DNA of 64,000 nt from Variovorax sp. UMC13 (GCF_014170375.1 NZ_LZZW01000024.1:186001-250000), one strand, 5' to 3'; positions 18,110 through 27,128 are shown, counted from the first letter of the stretch. Notes: generated by a model not told the origin, from the letters alone. A program made the numbers and translations.

Positions 18110-19087
18110 ATGGGCTATGGCAACTACTCGCACGCGGCCCATGCCGCGCTGCTCGCCGACCGTGCCGCGCAACCCGGCCAGGAGGTCTTCACCCAGCGCG
18201 GCGTGCACCCGCTGATGAACCCGCGCGGCCTCAAGGTGCGCGAGTCGCGCGACAACGCCGACCATCCGAATTCGCTGCCGGTGGTGTTCGCGCTCGACGT
18301 CACGGGCTCGATGGGCGACATCCCGCAGCTGCTGGCGCGCCAGGAGCTGCCGACCTTCATGAAGCTGCTGACCGACTGCGGCGTCGCCGACCCGCAGCTG
18401 ATGTTCATGGCCATCGGCGATGCGGTGTCCGACTCGGCGCCGCTGCAGGTCGGCCAATTCGAATCGACCGCCGAACTGATGGACCAGTGGCTCACCTCGA
18501 GCTACCTCGAAGGCGGCGGTGGCGGCAGCGGCGAGGAGAGCTACGAGCTGGCCTTCTACGTGCTGGCCCAGCACACCGACAGCGACGCCTGGGCCCAGCG
18601 CAAGAAGCGCGGCTATCTGTTCATGACCGGCGACGAGCTGCCCTACAACGCCGTCTCGCGCCACCAGATCGAGGCGCTGATCGGCGACAAGCTCGACGAG
18701 GACATCCCGATCGAGGAAGTGATCGCAGCCGCGGCCGAGACCTACCACCTGTTCTTCCTGATCCCCGACGCGCAGCGCCGCCGCCGTTGCGAAGGCCGCT
18801 GGCGCGAGCTGCTGGGCGACCATGTGATCTGCATGGACGCGCCCGAAGACGCCTGCGCCGTGGCCGCCGGCATCGTGGCGCTGACCGAGCACGCCGTGCC
18901 GGGCCTCCAGGGGCTCACGCAGGTGATGGCCGCGCACGGCACGCCCAAGGAGCGCATCGCCACGGTTGCGCATGCGCTCGAGGCCTACGCCGAGCTGCTG
19001 GACCCGAACGCGCCGAAACGCGCCCGGCCGACCGCGGCCTCGGCAGCTGCCGGCCCGCGTTCATGGTGGAAGAAGCTGCTCGGATGA
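18110..19087 (+). CDS. VWA-domain protein of unknown function
   Basis: A 325-residue cytoplasmic protein with a von Willebrand factor A domain. The MIDAS-type motif is DVTGSMG at residues 63-69, preceded by NSLPVVFAL. GDAVSDSAPLQVGQFEST, a Gly-rich LEGGGGGSGEESYE and LFMTGDELPY follow, the last probably supplying the remaining metal ligands. No signal peptide or membrane segment is seen. An AGGAG Shine-Dalgarno lies nine bases before the ATG. It sits between the kinase-like and adenylosuccinate-synthetase-like genes. The VWA plus kinase-like plus zinc-ribbon pairing recalls TerY-type modules, but the function is not known. Confidence 0.78.
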   Translation: MGYGNYSHAAHAALLADRAAQPGQEVFTQRGVHPLMNPRGLKVRESRDNADHPNSLPVVFALDVTGSMGDIPQLLARQELPTFMKLLTDCGVADPQLMFMAIGDAVSDSAPLQVGQFESTAELMDQWLTSSYLEGGGGGSGEESYELAFYVLAQHTDSDAWAQRKKRGYLFMTGDELPYNAVSRHQIEALIGDKLDEDIPIEEVIAAAAETYHLFFLIPDAQRRRRCEGRWRELLGDHVICMDAPEDACAVAAGIVALTEHAVPGLQGLTQVMAAHGTPKERIATVAHALEAYAELLDPNAPKRARPTAASAAAGPRSWWKKLLG

Positions 19088-19100
19088 AGACAACGCTGCG

Positions 19101-20411
19101 GTGACGCGCTACGTCTCGCTGCTGGGCCTGGGCTTCGGCGACTGCGGCAAGGGCCTGTTCACCGACCACCTCTGCCGCACCGAGGCCGCCCACACGGTGG
19201 TGCGCTTCAACGGCGGCGCGCAGGCCGGCCACAACGTGGTGCTGGCCGACGGCCGGCACCACACCTTCTCGCAGTTCGGCGCCGGCAGCTTCGTGCCCGG
19301 CACGGCCACGTTGCTCGCAAGCCCGGTGATCGTGCATCCGACCGGGCTGCTGATGGAGCACGCGGCGCTGGAAGAAGCCGGCGTGCACGATGCCTTCGAA
19401 CGGCTGCAGATCGACGCGCGCTGCCGCGTCACCACGCCCTTCCACCAGGCGGCCGGGCGGCTGCGCGAATGGTCACGGCGCGCGCAGGCCCATGGCAGCT
19501 GCGGCGTGGGCGTCGGCGAGACGGTGCGCCAGACGCTGGCGCAGCCTGGCACCGTGCTGCGCTACGGCGACCTACTGCATCCAGCACGCGCGCTCGAGAC
19601 GCTCGAAGCCATCCGCCACGCGCTGCACGACGAATTCGCATCGCGCGCGCCGCCGCACGCCGCATGGGCGCAGGAGTTCGCGCTGCTCGCCAGCCCGCAG
19701 GTGGCCCGGCGCTGGCTGGCCGCGGTGCAGCCCTGCCTCGAACGCGCGCCGCCCGCCTCGGTCGATGCGGTGGCCGCGCGGCTCGCGCGGCCGGGCTGCG
19801 TGCTGTTCGAGGGCGCGCAGGGCGTGCTGCTCGACGAGGCGCGCGGCTTCCATCCCCACACCACCTGGAGCACGGTCTCGACGCAGGCGGTGGAGGCCGT
19901 GCTGGGCGATGCCGGCATCGCCGCGCGCGTCGAGCACCTGGGCGTGCTGCGCAGCCACCTCACGCGCCATGGCGCCGGCCCGCTGCCCACGGCCGATGCC
20001 GCGCTCGACCGCCTGCCCGAGCCGCACAACGCCGACACCGGCTGGCAGGGCCGCTTCCGCCGCGGTCATCCCGATGCGCTGCTGTGGGCCTATGCGCTGC
20101 AGGCCGTCGGCCGGCTCGACGGCCTGGTCGCGAGCCACCTCGATGCCATCGATGCGGCACATCCGCTGCGGTGGTGCGAGGCCTACCGGATCGACGGCGA
20201 AGCCGCGCCGGTGAGCGCCCTGCCCTGCCCGCCCGTGCCCGACCTCGACACGCAGGCCGCGCTGACCCGGCGGCTGCTGCGCGCCGAACCCGTGTACGAC
20301 ACGACGCCCGTCTCGACGCCAGCACAATGGATCGAACGCATGCAGGCGCTGGCCGGGCTGCCGGTGCGGCTGACGTCCTTCGGCCCGACCTCCGCGCACG
20401 TCCGGGCCTGA
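19101..20411 (+). CDS. Divergent adenylosuccinate synthetase paralog
   Basis: A 436-residue protein clearly of the PurA fold. The GTP/IMP loop is GFGDCGKG (Asp14 kept; the usual GDEGKG Glu is a Cys). RFNGGAQAGHNVV keeps the catalytic His (H44), and VLFEGAQGVLLDEARG is conserved. Several canonical sites differ. The GTTGRGIGP loop reads GSCGVGVGE, the RRRRTGW aspartate loop reads GRFRRGHPD, and the base-recognition STGPDR reads SFGPTS. It therefore probably uses a different substrate or base than housekeeping PurA. GTG at 19101 is the only reasonable start, 13 bases after the VWA gene. Confidence 0.8.
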   Translation: MTRYVSLLGLGFGDCGKGLFTDHLCRTEAAHTVVRFNGGAQAGHNVVLADGRHHTFSQFGAGSFVPGTATLLASPVIVHPTGLLMEHAALEEAGVHDAFERLQIDARCRVTTPFHQAAGRLREWSRRAQAHGSCGVGVGETVRQTLAQPGTVLRYGDLLHPARALETLEAIRHALHDEFASRAPPHAAWAQEFALLASPQVARRWLAAVQPCLERAPPASVDAVAARLARPGCVLFEGAQGVLLDEARGFHPHTTWSTVSTQAVEAVLGDAGIAARVEHLGVLRSHLTRHGAGPLPTADAALDRLPEPHNADTGWQGRFRRGHPDALLWAYALQAVGRLDGLVASHLDAIDAAHPLRWCEAYRIDGEAAPVSALPCPPVPDLDTQAALTRRLLRAEPVYDTTPVSTPAQWIERMQALAGLPVRLTSFGPTSAHVRA

Positions 20412-20511
20412 GCCCGCCGATCCGCGCATATCGATCCTCGGAAAACTTCCTTGGCCCTCGGCGCGGCCCTGGGTACGGTCGCGGTCTCACGACAGACAAG
20501 CGATCTTTCCC

Positions 20512-22149
20512 ATGGGCGCACGCGATTTCCTCCAGCATTCGGCACTTTCCGCCACCGACGGCCAGCGCCGCCACGAGGCCGACGTGCTCGTCATCGGCGG
20601 CGGCCCGGCCGGCACCTGGGCGGCGGTCAGCGCCGCGGCGCAGGGCGCGCGCGTGGTGCTGGCCGACAAGGGCTTCTGCGGCACCTCGGGCGCCACCGCG
20701 CCCTCGGGCACCGGCCTGTGGCACGTCTCGCCCGAAGGCACGGCGCGGGCCGACGCCAAGGCCGCGCGCTTCGCCATGGGCGGCCACCTGGCCGAGCACG
20801 CCTGGATGGACCGCGTGCTGGCCCAGACCTGGGACAACGTCGAGCGGCTCAAGGAATGGGGCTACCCTTTCCCCGCCGACGAGGAAGGCCGGCTGCGCTG
20901 CAACTCGCTGCAAGGCCCCGAGTACATGCGGCTGATGCGCAAGCGGGTCAAGGAATCGGGCGCGCGCATCCTCGACCACAGCCCGGCGCTGGAGCTGCTG
21001 GTCGACGAGCACGGCACGGTCTGCGGCGCCACCGGCGTCAACCGCCAGAGCGGCGAGACCTGGGTGGTGCGCGCCGGCGCGGTGGTGATCGCCACCGGCG
21101 GCTGCGCCTTCCTCAGCAAGGCCCTGGGCTGCAACGTGCTGACCGGCGACGGCCAGCTGATGGCGGCCGAGGTCGGCGCCTCGCTCTCGGGCATGGAGTT
21201 CTCCAACGCCTACGGCCTGGGCCCGGCCTTCTCGTCGGTCACCAAGTCGCTGTTCTACAACTGGGCCACCTTCTACGACCGCGACGGTCAACCCGTCGAA
21301 GGCGCCGGCTCCTCGCGCGGGCGCAGCATCATCGCGCAGACCCTGCAGGCGCAGCCGGTGTTCGCCTGCATCGACCGCGCCGACGCGCAGGTCCGCGCCT
21401 GGATGCGCACCGCGCAGCCCAACTTCTTCGTCTCCTTCGACCGCCAGGGCATCGACCCCTTCACCCAGCATTTCCCCGTGACGCTGCGGCTCGAAGGCAC
21501 GGTGCGCGGCACCGGCGGGCTCAACCTGGTCGACGACAGCTGCGCCACCTCGGTGCCCGGCCTCTACGCCGCGGGCGATGCGGCCACGCGCGAGCTGATC
21601 TGCGGCGGCTTCACCGGCGGCGGCAGCCACAACGCGGCCTGGGCGCTGTCCTCGGGCTTCTGGGCCGGGGCCGGCGCGGCCGCCTTCGGCCAGGACGCAC
21701 GCAGCGCGGGCGCCCACCGGCCGGCCCTGCGCGCGGGCGGCGTGGCCCTGAACACGCGCGGCGCCACGCCCTTCGACAGCCAGACCGTGGTGCGCGCCGT
21801 GCAGGACGAAGTCTTTCCCTACGAGCGCAACTGGTTCCGCCAGGGCGAGGTGCTCGACGCGTCGCTGGCGCGCCTCGATGCGCTGTGGGCGCAGCTGCGC
21901 GGCAGCGCCCCGGCGCCCACCGCCGCCGAGGCGGTGCGCGCACGCGAAGCCGCGGCCATGCTGGCCACCGCGCGCTGGATGTACCGAAGCGCGCTGCAGC
22001 GCACCGAGACCCGCGGCATGCACCGGCGGCGCGAGCACGGCGCGCTCGACCCGTCGCAGCAGCACCGGCTGCTCAGCGGCGGCCTCGACGAGGTCTGGGT
22101 CCAGCGGCAGGCGGTGCTGAACGAAGCCGCGGCGGAGGTGACGGCATGA
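20512..22149 (+). CDS. FAD-dependent oxidoreductase, fumarate reductase/AprA-type flavoprotein
   Basis: A 545-residue flavoprotein. The FAD-binding dinucleotide motif is VLVIGGGPAGTWAA (Gly-rich core at residues 29-34). Later come AVVIATGGCAFLS, the capping domain and the second FAD signature GLYAAGDAATRELICGGFTG. This is the succinate dehydrogenase/fumarate reductase flavoprotein superfamily and most resembles enzymes paired with small ferredoxins, such as APS reductase. The downstream ferredoxin overlaps by four bases, so the two should form a complex. A sulfur-related role is inferred from the adjacent sulfonate-type binding protein; the substrate is unknown. Confidence 0.82.
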   Translation: MGARDFLQHSALSATDGQRRHEADVLVIGGGPAGTWAAVSAAAQGARVVLADKGFCGTSGATAPSGTGLWHVSPEGTARADAKAARFAMGGHLAEHAWMDRVLAQTWDNVERLKEWGYPFPADEEGRLRCNSLQGPEYMRLMRKRVKESGARILDHSPALELLVDEHGTVCGATGVNRQSGETWVVRAGAVVIATGGCAFLSKALGCNVLTGDGQLMAAEVGASLSGMEFSNAYGLGPAFSSVTKSLFYNWATFYDRDGQPVEGAGSSRGRSIIAQTLQAQPVFACIDRADAQVRAWMRTAQPNFFVSFDRQGIDPFTQHFPVTLRLEGTVRGTGGLNLVDDSCATSVPGLYAAGDAATRELICGGFTGGGSHNAAWALSSGFWAGAGAAAFGQDARSAGAHRPALRAGGVALNTRGATPFDSQTVVRAVQDEVFPYERNWFRQGEVLDASLARLDALWAQLRGSAPAPTAAEAVRAREAAAMLATARWMYRSALQRTETRGMHRRREHGALDPSQQHRLLSGGLDEVWVQRQAVLNEAAAEVTA

Positions 22150-22475
22150 TCGAACTCATCAGCGCCGAGCGCTGCACCGCCTGCAACATCTGCGTCAACG
22201 CCTGCCCGACCAACGTGTTCGAGGCCGTGGCCGGCGGCCCGCCGCGCATCGCGCGGCAGGACGACTGCCAGACCTGCTTCATGTGCGAGCTCTACTGCCC
22301 CGAGGACGCGCTCTACGTCGCGCCCATCGCCGACCGCCGCGCCACCGCCGAGGAGCGCGAGCCCGCCACCGCCGCGCTGATGGGCAGCTACCGCAGCGCG
22401 GTCGGCTGGGGCCGCGGACGCACCTCGACCGCGTCGGCCGACGCGAGCTACGAACTCCTGGGCCGCGCCCACTGA
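22146..22475 (+). CDS. 2x[4Fe-4S] ferredoxin, AprB-like
   Basis: A 109-residue ferredoxin with two complete cluster motifs: Cys10, 13, 16 and 20 (CTACNICVNACP) and Cys41, 44, 47 and 51 (CQTCFMCELYCP). A C-terminal tail of about 55 residues, rich in Arg, Ala and Ser, may contact the flavoprotein. The ATG overlaps the flavoprotein stop (ATGA), indicating coupled translation. It most likely supplies or accepts electrons for that enzyme. Confidence 0.88.
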   Translation: MIELISAERCTACNICVNACPTNVFEAVAGGPPRIARQDDCQTCFMCELYCPEDALYVAPIADRRATAEEREPATAALMGSYRSAVGWGRGRTSTASADASYELLGRAH

Positions 22476-22491
22476 TCCTGATCCATCCGCC

Positions 22492-23475
22492 ATGTCCCAC
22501 CTGCGCTCCCCCACCCGCCGCCGCCTGCTCCAGGGCGCGCTCGGCGCCGCCGCGGCCAGCACCCTGCCCGGCTTCGCGATCGCCCAGGCCCAGGCCACGA
22601 ACGGCGTGCTGCGCCTGGGCTACATCGGCCCCAGCAAGAAGCCCGCGGCCGCCACCGGCTGGGCGCTGCGCGAAGGCGGCCTGCAGAAGGAACTGGCGCC
22701 GCTGGGCATCCGCGAGATCGTCACGCGCAACTTCCCCAACGGGCCCGACCTCAACGAGGCCTTCCTCTCGGGCGCGCTCGACGTGGGCATCTACGGCGAC
22801 ACGCCGGCCGTGGTCGCGCGCGCCCGCGGCTTCGACGCCAGGCTGATCGGCTTCGACACCGTGGGCATGAACGTCTGGCTGCTCACGCCGCGCGGCGGCG
22901 TACGCAGCGTGAAGGAACTCGAAGGCCAGACCATCGGCATGGCGCGCGGCTCCTACATGCACCGCTACGTGCTGGGCCTGCTCAAGGAGCACGGCCTGCA
23001 GAAGTCGGTCAAGGTGATCCACATGTTCCCGCGCGACGGCGAGGCCGCGCTCGACCGCGGCTCGATCGCGGCCTTCGCGGCGCAGACCGACGTCGGCCCG
23101 CTGCTGGCCTCGCGCGGCTACCCGGTGATCGACCAGGCCGACCAGCATCCGACGCTGCGCGGCACGCAGGTGATCGTCGCCTCGCAGAAGACACTGGCCG
23201 CCGCGCCCGGCCTGCCCGCGGCCTGGACCCGGGCGCGCCGCACCGCGCTGCAGGACATCCACCGTCGCAGCGATGCCTACTTCGACTTCCATGCCGAGGT
23301 CAGCGGCTTCCCGCTCGAGGTGGTGAAGATCTCGCATCCGCTGTCGCAGTTTCCCGAAGTGGCCTACCCGGCCGAGGGCGTGGCGCTGCTGGGCGAGGTC
23401 AAGCGCTTCCTCTTGAGCGAGAAGCTGATCGACAAGGACTTCTCGCTCGACGACTGGCGCGTCAGCGACGCCTGA
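22492..23475 (+). CDS. ABC-type sulfonate/nitrate/taurine substrate-binding protein (SsuA-like)
   Basis: A 327-residue periplasmic binding protein with a Tat-type signal (RRRLLQGALGAAA, cleavage near AIAQAQA). The mature part begins GVLRLGYIGPSKKPAA and contains FPNGPDLNEAFLSGALDVG and YGDTPAVVARA, typical of the SsuA/TauA/NrtA group that binds sulfonates and related compounds. It is 16 bases downstream of the ferredoxin gene, so the operon is flavoprotein-ferredoxin-binding protein. No ABC permease or ATPase gene accompanies it here, so the partners must be elsewhere. Confidence 0.85.
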   Translation: MSHLRSPTRRRLLQGALGAAAASTLPGFAIAQAQATNGVLRLGYIGPSKKPAAATGWALREGGLQKELAPLGIREIVTRNFPNGPDLNEAFLSGALDVGIYGDTPAVVARARGFDARLIGFDTVGMNVWLLTPRGGVRSVKELEGQTIGMARGSYMHRYVLGLLKEHGLQKSVKVIHMFPRDGEAALDRGSIAAFAAQTDVGPLLASRGYPVIDQADQHPTLRGTQVIVASQKTLAAAPGLPAAWTRARRTALQDIHRRSDAYFDFHAEVSGFPLEVVKISHPLSQFPEVAYPAEGVALLGEVKRFLLSEKLIDKDFSLDDWRVSDA

Positions 23476-23556
23476 TCACGGCGCGGCCCGGGCCCGCCAC
23501 GCGCGTGCGGCATCATGGTGGCCCTTGCCACCTTGGCGCACACGAGGACCACACCG

Positions 23557-25275
23557 ATGATCATCGGCATCGACCTGGGCACCACGCACAGCCTGGCCGC
23601 CGTCTGGAAGGACGGCCGCCCCCACCTGGTGGTGAACGCGCTGGGCGCCTACCTCACGCCTTCCTGCGTGAGCATCGACGAAGACGGCAGCGTGCTGGTC
23701 GGCCAGGCCGCGCGCGACCGGCTGCAGACGCATCCCGAACGCACCGCCGCGCTGTTCAAGCGCTACATGGGCAGCGACAAGAGCTTCCAGCTCGGCGCGC
23801 GCGGCTTCCGCGCCGAGGAACTCTCGTCGCTGGTGCTACGCTCGCTCAAGGCCGACGCCGAAGCCATGCTGGGCGAGCCCGTGACCGAGGCCGTGATCAC
23901 CGTGCCGGCCTACTTCTCCGACAGCCAGCGCAAGGCCACGCGCATCGCGGGCCAGCTCGCCGGACTGCAGGTGGAGCGGCTGGTGAACGAACCCACGGCC
24001 GCCGCGCTGGCCTACGGCCTGCACCAGGACGAGGACGCGACCCAGTTCCTGGTGTTCGACTTGGGTGGCGGCACCTTCGACGTCTCGATCCTCGAGATGT
24101 TCGAGGGCGTGATGGAGGTGCGTGCCACCGCCGGCGACAACTTCCTGGGCGGCGAGGACTTCGTCAACGAGATCGTGCAGCTCTTCTTCGCCGAGACCGG
24201 CCTGCCCGAGACCGCGCGTGCCGACGGCGGCTTCATGCAGCAACTCGTCGCACGCGCCGAAGTCGCCAAGCGCGCGCTGTCGGACCACGAGAGCGCCACC
24301 CTCGCGCTCCACTGGCAGGAGCGCGAGCACACGCTGGTGCTGACGCAGGAGCGCTTCCGCGCGATCAGCGAGCCGCTGCTGGCCCGGCTGCGCGCGCCGG
24401 TGGAGCGTGCGCTGCGCGACGCCAGCATCCGCGCCGGCGAGATCGACAACGTGGTCCTGGCCGGCGGCGCGACCCGCTCGCCCATCGTGCGCCAGATGGT
24501 CACGCGCATGTTCGGCCGCTTCCCCGCGATGGACATCAACCCCGACGAGGTGGTGGCGCTGGGCGCGGCCGTGATGGCCGGCCTGAAGGCGCGCGACGCG
24601 GCGCTCAAGGAAGTGGTGATGACCGACGTCTGTCCCTACACCCTGGGCGTCGAGACCGTGCACCGCATGCCCGGCGGCGGCGAGGTCGACGGCTACTTCT
24701 CGCCCATCATCGAACGCAACACCGTGGTGCCGGCCAGCCGCGTCAAGCGCTACATCCCGGTCAGCGAGGGCCAGCGCATCCTGAGCCTCGAGATCTTCCA
24801 GGGCGAGGCGCGGCTGGTGCGCGACAACATCAAGCTGGGCACGCTCGAGGTGCCGCTGCCCCGCGCACCGCGCGCCGAGGCCAACGTCGAGGTGCGCTTC
24901 ACCTACGACGTGAACGGCCTGCTGGAGGTCGAGGCCACGGTGCTGGCCACGCAGGAGGTGCACCGGCTGGTGATCCAGGGCAACAGCGGCGTGCTGAGCG
25001 AGCTGGAGATCGCGGCACGGCTCGCGCAGCTGGCCGAGCTCAAGATCCACCCGCGCGACAAGGCCGAGAACCGGGCGCTGGTGGCACAGGCCGAGCGCGT
25101 GTTCCAGCAGCTGCGCGCCGATGCGCGTGAGCGGCTGGGCGACGAGATCTCACGCTTCGAGCTCACGCTGGAATCGCAGGACGAACGGCAGATCCGCCCG
25201 GCGCGCGAGCGGCTGCGCAAGGCCATCGGCTTCTTCGAACGCGACAGCCACTTCGACCCGGACTTCGTGTTTTGA
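23557..25275 (+). CDS. hscC: Hsp70-family chaperone HscC
   Basis: A 572-residue Hsp70. The ATPase domain starts MIIGIDLGTTHSLAA and carries VITVPAYFSDSQRKAT, VERLVNEPTAAALAYGL, FDLGGGTFDVSILE and VVLAGGATRSPIVRQM. The substrate-binding domain (PYTLGVETV, FSPIIERNT) is present, but the helical lid is short and the protein ends HFDPDFVF. This shorter length is typical of HscC rather than DnaK. An upstream in-frame start at 23515 would add 14 poorly conserved residues. It is followed directly by its J-like partner gene, as in the E. coli hscC region. Confidence 0.9.
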   Translation: MIIGIDLGTTHSLAAVWKDGRPHLVVNALGAYLTPSCVSIDEDGSVLVGQAARDRLQTHPERTAALFKRYMGSDKSFQLGARGFRAEELSSLVLRSLKADAEAMLGEPVTEAVITVPAYFSDSQRKATRIAGQLAGLQVERLVNEPTAAALAYGLHQDEDATQFLVFDLGGGTFDVSILEMFEGVMEVRATAGDNFLGGEDFVNEIVQLFFAETGLPETARADGGFMQQLVARAEVAKRALSDHESATLALHWQEREHTLVLTQERFRAISEPLLARLRAPVERALRDASIRAGEIDNVVLAGGATRSPIVRQMVTRMFGRFPAMDINPDEVVALGAAVMAGLKARDAALKEVVMTDVCPYTLGVETVHRMPGGGEVDGYFSPIIERNTVVPASRVKRYIPVSEGQRILSLEIFQGEARLVRDNIKLGTLEVPLPRAPRAEANVEVRFTYDVNGLLEVEATVLATQEVHRLVIQGNSGVLSELEIAARLAQLAELKIHPRDKAENRALVAQAERVFQQLRADARERLGDEISRFELTLESQDERQIRPARERLRKAIGFFERDSHFDPDFVF

Positions 25276-26627
25276 GCGCCGTGACCGACGCCTTCGAGCG
25301 CCTCGGCATCGCGCCGACCCGCGACATCAAGACCATCAAGCGCGCCTATGCCGTGGCGCTCAAGGCCATCGACCAGGCCAGCGAGCGCGAGGCCTTCGAG
25401 CGGCTGCGCCAGGCCTACGAGCAGGCGCAGGCCTGGGCCGCGCGCGCGGACGAGGAAGACGAAGACGAAGACGAAGACGAAGACGAAGAAGAGGAAGAAG
25501 GCGACGAGGAGGACGGCGAGGATCGGGAAGACGAGGCGCCCGCCGACACCGACGAGCCGGCCGCGCCCGTGCCGTTCGCAGCGCCGCCCGCCCAGGCGCC
25601 TGCGGCGCCCGTGCCTCCACCGCAGCGCCCCGACGAGGCCCGCCAGGCCCTGCAGCACTGGTGCACGCAACTGCGCGACGCGACCCCCGGCGCCATCGCG
25701 GCCCTGCTCGAGAACGCCCTGACCGACCCGCGGCTGCTGCACCTCGACAGCCATGCGCAGCTCGAAGCCCGCATCGCCGACCTGCTGCACGACGACCCGG
25801 CCGGCCGTGCCGTGCTGTTCGACGCCGCGGCCCGGCGCTTCCACTGGACCGACCGCAACGCCCGGCCGATCGCCAGCACCCAGGCCGCGCAGTGGATCTC
25901 CCGCGTGATCAACCAGGGCCTGCAATGGCAGGCGCAGACGCCGGCGGCGATCGCGCTGCAGCAGCAGGCGCTGGCCACGGTCGCGCGCGTGCCCTCGCCG
26001 CAGGCGGAGCAGGTGCGCAGCTTCGCCGAGGTGCTCGAGCACCTGGCCAGCGATTTCCCCGACTGGTTCGCGCTGCACCTCGACGCGCAAGGCCACGCCC
26101 ATCTGCCGGCATGGCAGGCGGTGCATGCGAAGCTTGCGCCGCGCTGGGCGCGCCAGGCCGAGCGCAAGGCCCGCTACTTCGGCACCCGGCGCAAGACGGC
26201 CAGCACCGTCCTCGGCGGCCTGTTCGTGCTGATGCTGGCCACGGCCGTGCTCTCGGGCGTGATGAACCGCCTGCTCGGCAGCCACGCGCCGCCCGCCGTG
26301 GCCGCGGCGCAGGGCCAGACCGGCATCGGCGCGCCGCCCGCCACGCCCGAAGCGGTGCTGGCCTACGAATTCACCGGCGCCGTGACCCGCGACAGCTGCG
26401 AGAGCGCCGAGGAATTCGTGCACGAGTCCAACTGGCTGCAGGTCGACGACAGCGACGCCGTGGCCCTGCTTGCCACGCGCGCCATCCGCTGCCAGGACAA
26501 GGGCCTGTGGTCACGCAAGGACGACACGCTGATGGCCTGCCTGCGCGCCGAACGCGCCGCGGCGCTGGGGGCCGGACGGGCCGAGGAAGCGCGGCGCTGT
26601 TTGAAGCTCGACGCGGCGGGGAAATAA
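25272..26627 (+). CDS. Membrane J-like protein, DjlB/DjlC type, partner of HscC
   Basis: A 451-residue protein. Residues 1-50 form a J-like domain (FERLGIAPTRDIKTIKRAYA, then REAFERLRQAYEQA), but the HPD tripeptide that normally stimulates Hsp70 is absent (the loop reads IDQASERE). An acidic low-complexity tract of Glu/Asp follows at about residues 58-85, then an Ala/Pro linker, a soluble domain and one transmembrane segment (VLGGLFVLMLATAVLSGVM) with a short C-terminal domain. The start is TTG at 25272 overlapping the hscC stop, or GTG at 25281; neither has a clear Shine-Dalgarno. Confidence 0.75.
   Translation: MSAVTDAFERLGIAPTRDIKTIKRAYAVALKAIDQASEREAFERLRQAYEQAQAWAARADEEDEDEDEDEDEEEEEGDEEDGEDREDEAPADTDEPAAPVPFAAPPAQAPAAPVPPPQRPDEARQALQHWCTQLRDATPGAIAALLENALTDPRLLHLDSHAQLEARIADLLHDDPAGRAVLFDAAARRFHWTDRNARPIASTQAAQWISRVINQGLQWQAQTPAAIALQQQALATVARVPSPQAEQVRSFAEVLEHLASDFPDWFALHLDAQGHAHLPAWQAVHAKLAPRWARQAERKARYFGTRRKTASTVLGGLFVLMLATAVLSGVMNRLLGSHAPPAVAAAQGQTGIGAPPATPEAVLAYEFTGAVTRDSCESAEEFVHESNWLQVDDSDAVALLATRAIRCQDKGLWSRKDDTLMACLRAERAAALGAGRAEEARRCLKLDAAGK
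25456..25500 (+). repeat. GAAGAC hexanucleotide repeat
   Basis: A short run of imperfect GAAGAC units inside the J-like gene that encodes the Glu/Asp tract. Such repeats can slip, but six-base steps keep the frame, so length variation would alter only the length of the acidic linker. Confidence 0.7.
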
Positions 26628-27128
26628 GCGCACGTTCACGCAGTGCGGACTTGGCCGGCCTTGCCTGCAAGCCGCGGGCGGCCGGCGGTGCGGGTCGTCT
26701 TGCGCCACGCCGTCGCCTTCGGCGCTGACGGTGGATGCCGCCGGCATCGCCCCATCTTCAGTTCTTTGATGGTTTTTCATGCCTCAGCTGCGCTGACAGC
26801 GTGACGGGCCTCAAGCCCATGCTTGCCGCCAATGAGAAGCGGCTCACAAAAGCGTTTTCCTGATATTCATATCCGAAAAAATTCTATTGAAAGAAAATTT
26901 TCGCGGACACAAATAATTCGAAAGATTTATTTCTCTTGTTGATCCGATAGCGGATGTCGCGGGCTTTTCCATAGGCTCGGGATTTTCAGCGAGTGAATCA
27001 TGATGGGCTTGGCACCAAGGAATAGATCAAGCAACGGAAGCGCAATGCGGTGGCTCAGCGACGCTGTCTGTCCGTGCGGAGCGGGAGGCGATTTCATTCC
27101 GGAAAGCATCGATTTCGCCCCACCCCCG
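26628..27128. other. Intergenic region, no gene recognised
   Basis: About 500 bases between the J-like gene and the second Bug gene. The first part remains GC-rich. From about 26840 it becomes AT-rich (runs of A and T around 26870-26935), which is where a promoter for the Bug gene could lie. Short open frames exist on both strands but lack a ribosome site or convincing composition. I see no RNA gene or repeat here. Confidence 0.5.

Noticed and set aside
15197..18973. Very long minus-strand open frame of over 1,200 codons
   Set aside because: It runs antisense through the kinase-like and VWA genes and out of frame through the lipoprotein gene. Composition is His/Arg/Gly-rich shadow typical of GC-rich DNA, with no start signals.
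25456..25530. Short regular repeats as a possible CRISPR array
   Set aside because: Units are six bases with no spacers and lie inside the coding frame of the J-like gene.
26511..26780. Minus-strand 89-codon frame at the end of the J-like gene
   Set aside because: Half of it lies antisense within the J-like gene and the rest is low-information sequence; no ribosome site.
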